Assembly (NCBI GenBank): GCA_002697225.1
Contig: NZUQ01000128.1
Coordinates: 1 to 8,816, forward strand
Direction of reading: 5' to 3'
DNA from: Candidatus Poribacteria bacterium
GTDB lineage: Bacteria; Poribacteria; WGA-4E; UBA9662
Length of the DNA stretch: 8,816 nt
Shown here: one piece after another, positions 5,424-8,816 of the stretch
Layout: the number at the start of each line of letters is the position of its first letter
How positions within the stretch are numbered: the first letter of the stretch is position 1
The notes under the pieces: generated by a model
What the model saw: the letters and a program-made list of their open reading frames with translations, nothing else
The model's database searches: none
Told to the model about the DNA's origin: nothing
Translations under genes and position numbers: made by a program

Positions 5424-6434
5424 CTATTTAATTTCTGCCCAATTGGTTAGTTTGAAATTCTCCACCGGTGAGACTGAAAGTAAGGATGGAACAAAGTAAG
5501 AGGGTTGATAATCAGGTGCTGGATGATTAGTCAAGTTACGGATATTTGCTCCATTGATATCCATAACGCAGATTTCATAGTTCCCCGTTCGTCTGGAACT
5601 AAAGATAATTTGTCTGCCACTTGGTGACCAAACGGGGTGATGATTATCATTTGCATCTTTGGTCAATTGACGTAGGTTTTTTCCATTAATATCTATAACG
5701 TAGATTTCGTTCCCATTCTTTCCTACTGCTGCATTGGCAGCAAAAACAATCTGTCTGCCATCTGCTGACCAACTTGGTGATTCTGCTGAAGTCAATTTAG
5801 AATCTTTGGTTACCTCACGTATATTCTTCCCATCCCTATTTATAATGAAGATTCCACTACCTTTGCCCTTTGCTCCCTTACCGATAAACCAGGAAACAAA
5901 AACAATCTGCTTGCCGTCTGGTGACCAGTTGGGTGAAGTGATCCAAATTAATTCAGCATCATTGGTAAGTCGACGTAAATTATTGCCACTAGTATCCATC
6001 ACATAAATTGCGGTTTTTTTACCTCCATCCCGATTAGAGACAAAGGCAATCTGTTTGCCATCTGGTGACCATTTTGGATACTGATCATCACTGGGATGAT
6101 CGGTTAATTGACGCAGATTCTGCCCATCTTTATCCATCACATATATGTCATTGTTTCCACCTTCTTTCTTGTCCTTTTTGCCCCCTTTAGCATTCGAACT
6201 TCTTTGAAAGACTATCTGTTGTCTATCGGGAGACCAAGATGGATTGGTATCTATATTTGGGTTTTTGCTTAGATTACGAGGATTATTGCCATCAGTATCC
6301 ATTATGTAGATCTCCGAGTTCCAATCCCTGTCAGAGACGAATAAGATGCTGGAATCAACAATCAGAGGTGAGTATAGAACTAAAGTGAATATTACCCAGT
6401 TGAAAAGAAACTGTTTTTTTGTTACTGGTTTCAT
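5424..6434 (-). CDS. Secreted six-bladed PD40 / TolB-like beta-propeller protein
   Basis: A 336-residue protein with a signal-peptide-like N-terminus (MKPVTKKQFLFNWVIFTLVL, then about eight residues to the first strand). Six PD40 repeats follow, marked by EIYIMDTDG (41-49), DIYVMDKDG (96-104), AIYVMDTSG (142-150), GIFIINRDG (194-202), EIYVIDING (243-251) and EICVMDING (287-295). Each is followed by an N-L-R-x-L-T turn, and most by a W-S-P-D-G-x-Q-I-x-F strand. Six such repeats close one TolB-like propeller. The loop at residues 83-92 is Lys-rich (KGGKKDKKEGG). The C-terminus ends FKLTNWAEIK, as in similar stand-alone proteins, so the gene looks complete. TolB itself works with Pal and the Tol complex, but no tol genes are near; a binding or surface role is all that can be inferred. 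The ATG follows a weak purine-rich site (GAGAAGAAA). A strong promoter lies upstream. Confidence 0.85.
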   Translation of the reverse strand: MKPVTKKQFLFNWVIFTLVLYSPLIVDSSILFVSDRDWNSEIYIMDTDGNNPRNLSKNPNIDTNPSWSPDRQQIVFQRSSNAKGGKKDKKEGGNNDIYVMDKDGQNLRQLTDHPSDDQYPKWSPDGKQIAFVSNRDGGKKTAIYVMDTSGNNLRRLTNDAELIWITSPNWSPDGKQIVFVSWFIGKGAKGKGSGIFIINRDGKNIREVTKDSKLTSAESPSWSADGRQIVFAANAAVGKNGNEIYVIDINGKNLRQLTKDANDNHHPVWSPSGRQIIFSSRRTGNYEICVMDINGANIRNLTNHPAPDYQPSYFVPSLLSVSPVENFKLTNWAEIK

Positions 6435-6467
6435 TTTCTTCTCAGTTTACTGTCTTTGTAAGATAGT

Positions 6468-6496
6468 CTTATAACTCAATTGATTGGATTTGTCAA
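6468..6496 (-). promoter_or_regulatory. Sigma70-type promoter of the PD40 gene
   Basis: The minus strand reads TTGACA (6496-6491), exactly 17 nt, then TATAAG (6473-6468). That is a consensus -35 with ideal spacing and a five-of-six -10. Transcription should start near 6461, leaving a leader of about 27 nt before the ATG at 6434. Confidence 0.75.
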
Positions 6497-6608
6497 TATG
6501 TGACCTTAAGATAGTGAAATTCCACCCAAATTATGTTATAAACTTCACAAAGACAAAGTAGGAAAACAAAGACCTGAAAAAGACACACTTGACGACACAA
6601 TCAGGGGT

Positions 6609-6653
6609 CTGATACACTGTGTCTAGAAACCTTTGAAACCCTTACTGTATCAG
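6609..6653. repeat. Interrupted 8-bp inverted repeat
   Basis: CTGATACA (6609-6616) and TGTATCAG (6646-6653) are perfect reverse complements separated by 29 nt. They sit midway between two divergent genes. They may bind a regulator or may be chance; no T-run follows, so a terminator is unlikely. Confidence 0.35.
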
Positions 6654-6787
6654 GGAAAAGTGGAATAGTTTAAATTGGTGGGACAGTCTATACGAAACTC
6701 TTCAGGTTCTGTTATTCTATAAACAAATAGTAACTTCCACCAACCTCATTATTCAATATACATCACTTTTTCAACATCATGTACTAT

Positions 6788-6793
6788 TATACT
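6788..6793 (+). promoter_or_regulatory. Possible -10 element for the DUF6807 gene
   Basis: TATACT is five of six to the -10 consensus and lies 38 nt before the ATG at 6832. The hexamer 17 nt upstream (ACTTTT, 6765-6770) is a poor -35, so this is tentative. Confidence 0.3.
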
Positions 6794-6831
6794 AAAATTC
6801 AATTTTCTATTTAGGTTCAACAGGTTGTAAT

Positions 6832-7983
6832 ATGGAAGACTCTCAAAATGCTGTCATAGTAAAAATCAATGCCGGTTCAGTAGCACGTCATAATGATTTA
6901 GTTCGTTTTACCTTCAAACCCCATAACTATTTTCCTAATTGGCAGGAAGGCATTTCCAAATTAGTGGTTTCACAAATAACCCCAACAGGTCAACCCTTGG
7001 TGGAAGAAACTCCTTCTCAATTTGAACCATCCATCCGCCAACTTACCTGGCAAACGGAAGATCTACCTGCGGGGGAATCAGCTTGGTACACTATTCGAAC
7101 TCTTCAATTACCTGAAAACACTTCGGTAGAAGATCAACGCTGCCAGATTCATCATCTAACATCACACCTACTAATTACAATGGATGATCATATTTTCACT
7201 CGATATAATTTCCTGGGCGTATGGAAACCGTACTTCTGGCCTCTAAATGGCAACTATGGATCCGTTGTACGAGGGGCAGGTGGAGGTGATCATCCTCACC
7301 ATACCGGGTTGTATCTAGCCTATGGGGGACATGGAGAAGGTGGTTCTGCTAACATCTGGTCTGATTGGGACGAACCCCCATATGGGCCATGTGGGAAGAC
7401 ATTACACCAACGGTTCATTAGGCTAACTGAAGGCCCCATATATGCAGAATTCGTCGAAGATTTGATCCATGTTAAAGGGAATGGAGATATCATTATGAAC
7501 GAAACAAGGACGGTACGGGCATGGTATGTTGACCAACGAAAACGATTCCTAGAAATTATCCACCAAACTACACATCCAGTTGACATAGGTGATCGACAGT
7601 TCCTTTTTGTGGCGCGATTAAATCCTTCTATGAAAATCCCCGATCAAGGACATGTTGAAAATTCAGAAGGCCAAGTAGGTAGATCCGAAGTACATCATCA
7701 GCGAGCATCCTGGTGCGATTTAGCCGGAAATGTGGGTAATGGGGTCAATGGCTTAGCTTTATTCGATCATCCATCCAATCCAGAACACCCTGGTTTCTTT
7801 GGTGAAATAGCAGTGCCACAACAAATGAGTATCCTTCACCATCCTCCCAATGAACTAGAAAGCGAGACTTTGCGTCTTCAGTTTTGCGCCTATGTTCATG
7901 AAGGTACCGCTCCCGAAGCAGAAGTAGGAAATTATTATCAACGTTATATTAATCCAGTTGAAATCGAAATTATTGAAAATTAA
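6832..7983 (+). CDS. DUF6807 (PmoA-like) family protein
   Basis: A 383-residue protein that I recognise as DUF6807, also annotated as methane-oxygenase PmoA-like although unrelated in role to the membrane monooxygenase. Family marks are the strand motif KPYFWPLNG (132-140), the histidine cluster DHPHHTGL (153-160) with a following NIWSDW segment, RTVRAWYVD (226-234), ASWCDLAG (292-299) and GLALFDHPSNPEHP (307-320). The fold is a beta-sandwich often found beside sugar oxidoreductases and other catabolic genes in Planctomycetes and Poribacteria. The biochemical activity is not established, though the conserved histidines could bind a metal. No signal peptide is seen, so it is predicted to be cytoplasmic. 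The length looks full. The Shine-Dalgarno sequence is weak (AGG at 6822-6824, 7 nt spacing). It probably forms a unit with the hydrolase that starts 66 nt later; no terminator lies between them. Confidence 0.85.
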   Translation: MEDSQNAVIVKINAGSVARHNDLVRFTFKPHNYFPNWQEGISKLVVSQITPTGQPLVEETPSQFEPSIRQLTWQTEDLPAGESAWYTIRTLQLPENTSVEDQRCQIHHLTSHLLITMDDHIFTRYNFLGVWKPYFWPLNGNYGSVVRGAGGGDHPHHTGLYLAYGGHGEGGSANIWSDWDEPPYGPCGKTLHQRFIRLTEGPIYAEFVEDLIHVKGNGDIIMNETRTVRAWYVDQRKRFLEIIHQTTHPVDIGDRQFLFVARLNPSMKIPDQGHVENSEGQVGRSEVHHQRASWCDLAGNVGNGVNGLALFDHPSNPEHPGFFGEIAVPQQMSILHHPPNELESETLRLQFCAYVHEGTAPEAEVGNYYQRYINPVEIEIIEN

Positions 7984-8033
7984 AGACTTATCTGAGTTTA
8001 CTTTTATCTAGATCGACTGTCACATCACGAGAA

Positions 8034-8040
8034 AAAAGGA
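8034..8040 (+). promoter_or_regulatory. Ribosome binding site deciding a TTG start
   Basis: AAAAGGA here ends 9 nt before TTG at 8050. The frame is open back to a TGA at 7993-7995 and has no ATG before 8140, so this site selects the TTG. Confidence 0.6.
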
Positions 8041-8049
8041 ACTACGATT

Positions 8050-8816
8050 TTGACGATACAACTTGACTTACAGTACCGTTACCAAGAAAATCAGATTGTT
8101 CTTGAAAAACAAACCTTTTCGGTTGACCAAATTGGGGTGATGGTCGTCGACACATGGAATTACCACTGGTGCATGACTGCTGCTGAACGATGCAGTTCGT
8201 TCGCCTTACGAATGAACCATGCATTGGCAACATTGAGATCACTGGGCATCCAAATCTTTTGGGGACCAACCGATGTTGCTGACCAGTATGTCGGCACTCC
8301 ACAACGAGAGAAATCGGTAGCTGTCGAACCTCATCCACTACCAACACCACTAGATATTCAGTTTCCTTTGCTAGACTGCTATGGAGCCGGTGGTTGCATG
8401 TGCGGCCCAGGTATAGATTGTCATGTCAACTACGGATGGGATAGGATAAATCCTAATTTAACAATAGACCAACTCGACTTAATTGTCGAAGGTACACAAG
8501 AAGTTTATTCTTGGTGCAAAAAACTTGGAATAAATTGTCTCATCTTCTTAGGTTTCCACACCAACGTTTGTACGACCGGCAAACCTGTTGGAATCGGCCC
8601 CATGATGCGTGTTGGTATCGAATCAATTCTAGCGCGCGATATGACGGACGCAATCTCAGGCTATAGTCCAGCAGATGGTCAACACCCAGATCAAAATACT
8701 AAGAAAATCATTCAAAAACTTGAATCGCTAGTGCCAACCATTCACTTGGTCAACGAACTCCGGAAATTAGGAAAATGGAACGATGAAACACCTGTTGATC
8801 CAGTACGAATCACACC
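8050..8816 (+). CDS. Isochorismatase-family cysteine hydrolase (3' end outside window)
   Basis: The first 255 residues are visible and the frame runs off the window. The isochorismatase/nicotinamidase fold is shown by GVMVVDTWNYHW (29-40, with Asp34 as the likely catalytic Asp after the first strand) and by the block LIFLGFHTNVCTTG, in which Cys174 is the nucleophile position after the family's usual cis-peptide site. ILARDMTDAISGY, a late strand motif, follows. A Cys-rich loop, GGCMCGPGIDCHVNYGWDR, is typical of a planctomycete/poribacterial branch. The usual catalytic Lys, expected before the helix preceding the Cys strand, is not obvious; that region reads INPNLTIDQLDLIVEG. The family hydrolyses amide or enol-ether bonds of small molecules, and the substrate here is unknown. 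TTG 8050 is chosen because AAAAGGA precedes it by 9 nt and the first ATG (8140) falls inside the core first strand. It lies 66 nt after the DUF6807 gene. Confidence 0.82.
   Translation, partial: MTIQLDLQYRYQENQIVLEKQTFSVDQIGVMVVDTWNYHWCMTAAERCSSFALRMNHALATLRSLGIQIFWGPTDVADQYVGTPQREKSVAVEPHPLPTPLDIQFPLLDCYGAGGCMCGPGIDCHVNYGWDRINPNLTIDQLDLIVEGTQEVYSWCKKLGINCLIFLGFHTNVCTTGKPVGIGPMMRVGIESILARDMTDAISGYSPADGQHPDQNTKKIIQKLESLVPTIHLVNELRKLGKWNDETPVDPVRIT

Larger units (their letters stand above)
6435..6831. other. Divergent intergenic region
   Basis: About 400 bases between the minus-strand PD40 gene and the plus-strand DUF6807 gene. It holds a strong minus-strand promoter (6468-6496) and an 8-bp inverted repeat, CTGATACA (6609-6616) / TGTATCAG (6646-6653), with a 29-nt centre. 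A possible plus-strand -10 element lies at 6788-6793. No ORF of note is seen on either strand. Confidence 0.5.

Noticed and set aside
5734..6006. Plus-strand ORF of 90 codons
   Set aside because: It is antisense to the PD40 propeller repeats, and its internal repetition is explained by them.
7320..7586. Minus-strand ORF of 88 codons
   Set aside because: It lies opposite the well-supported DUF6807 gene and has no recognisable domain.
8042..8350. Minus-strand ORF of 102 codons
   Set aside because: It is antisense to the isochorismatase-family gene, whose motifs and ribosome binding site are convincing.

Overview
The window looks like part of a bacterial chromosome from the Candidatus Poribacteria / Planctomycetes-like neighbourhood. 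The best clue is a protein tail on the minus strand with the motif YPNPFNPETWIP, a FlgD/T9SS-like C-terminal sorting domain of a kind I associate mainly with Poribacteria. Long HEAT-repeat lipoproteins, PD40 propeller proteins, a DUF6807 (PmoA-like) protein and a planctomycete-style isochorismatase-fold hydrolase fit that picture. The assignment is inference from family knowledge, not from a search. The DNA is visibly AT-rich. I see no rRNA, tRNA, CRISPR array, transposase or replication origin.

Positions 1-3385 (+) hold a tandem array of three paralogous HEAT-repeat proteins of about 8, 7 and 14 repeats. They are separated by near-identical intergenic segments of about 68 bp. The first two are lipoproteins with a lipobox Cys at residue 28. 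The third has suffered a net loss of about 20 bp across the lipobox region. Its signal peptide is now a separate 24-codon ORF that overlaps the start of the HEAT ORF as ATGAGTGA. Positions 3424-3603 look like a roughly 177-bp insertion into the third copy of the intergenic segment. It carries a 37-codon ORF with a strong ribosome binding site, bracketed by a 14-bp perfect inverted repeat, with a third copy of the arm beyond it.

Positions 3729-4598 (-) are a two-gene unit: an excisionase-type helix-turn-helix protein with a coiled-coil tail, then a small BamE/SmpA-like lipoprotein 9 nt downstream. Positions 4599-4978 have no gene. Positions 4979-5395 (-) are a decayed fragment of a sorting-domain protein. 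Positions 5424-6434 (-) encode a secreted six-bladed PD40 (TolB-like) propeller protein behind a very good sigma70-type promoter.

Positions 6832-8816 (+) are a probable metabolic pair transcribed away from the rest: a DUF6807/PmoA-like protein and, 66 nt later, an isochorismatase-family cysteine hydrolase. The hydrolase starts at a TTG and runs off the window end.

No obviously novel defence or mobile system is present. The most unusual items are the broken lipobox with its overlapping ORFs in the third HEAT gene and the small insertion carrying a micro-ORF.
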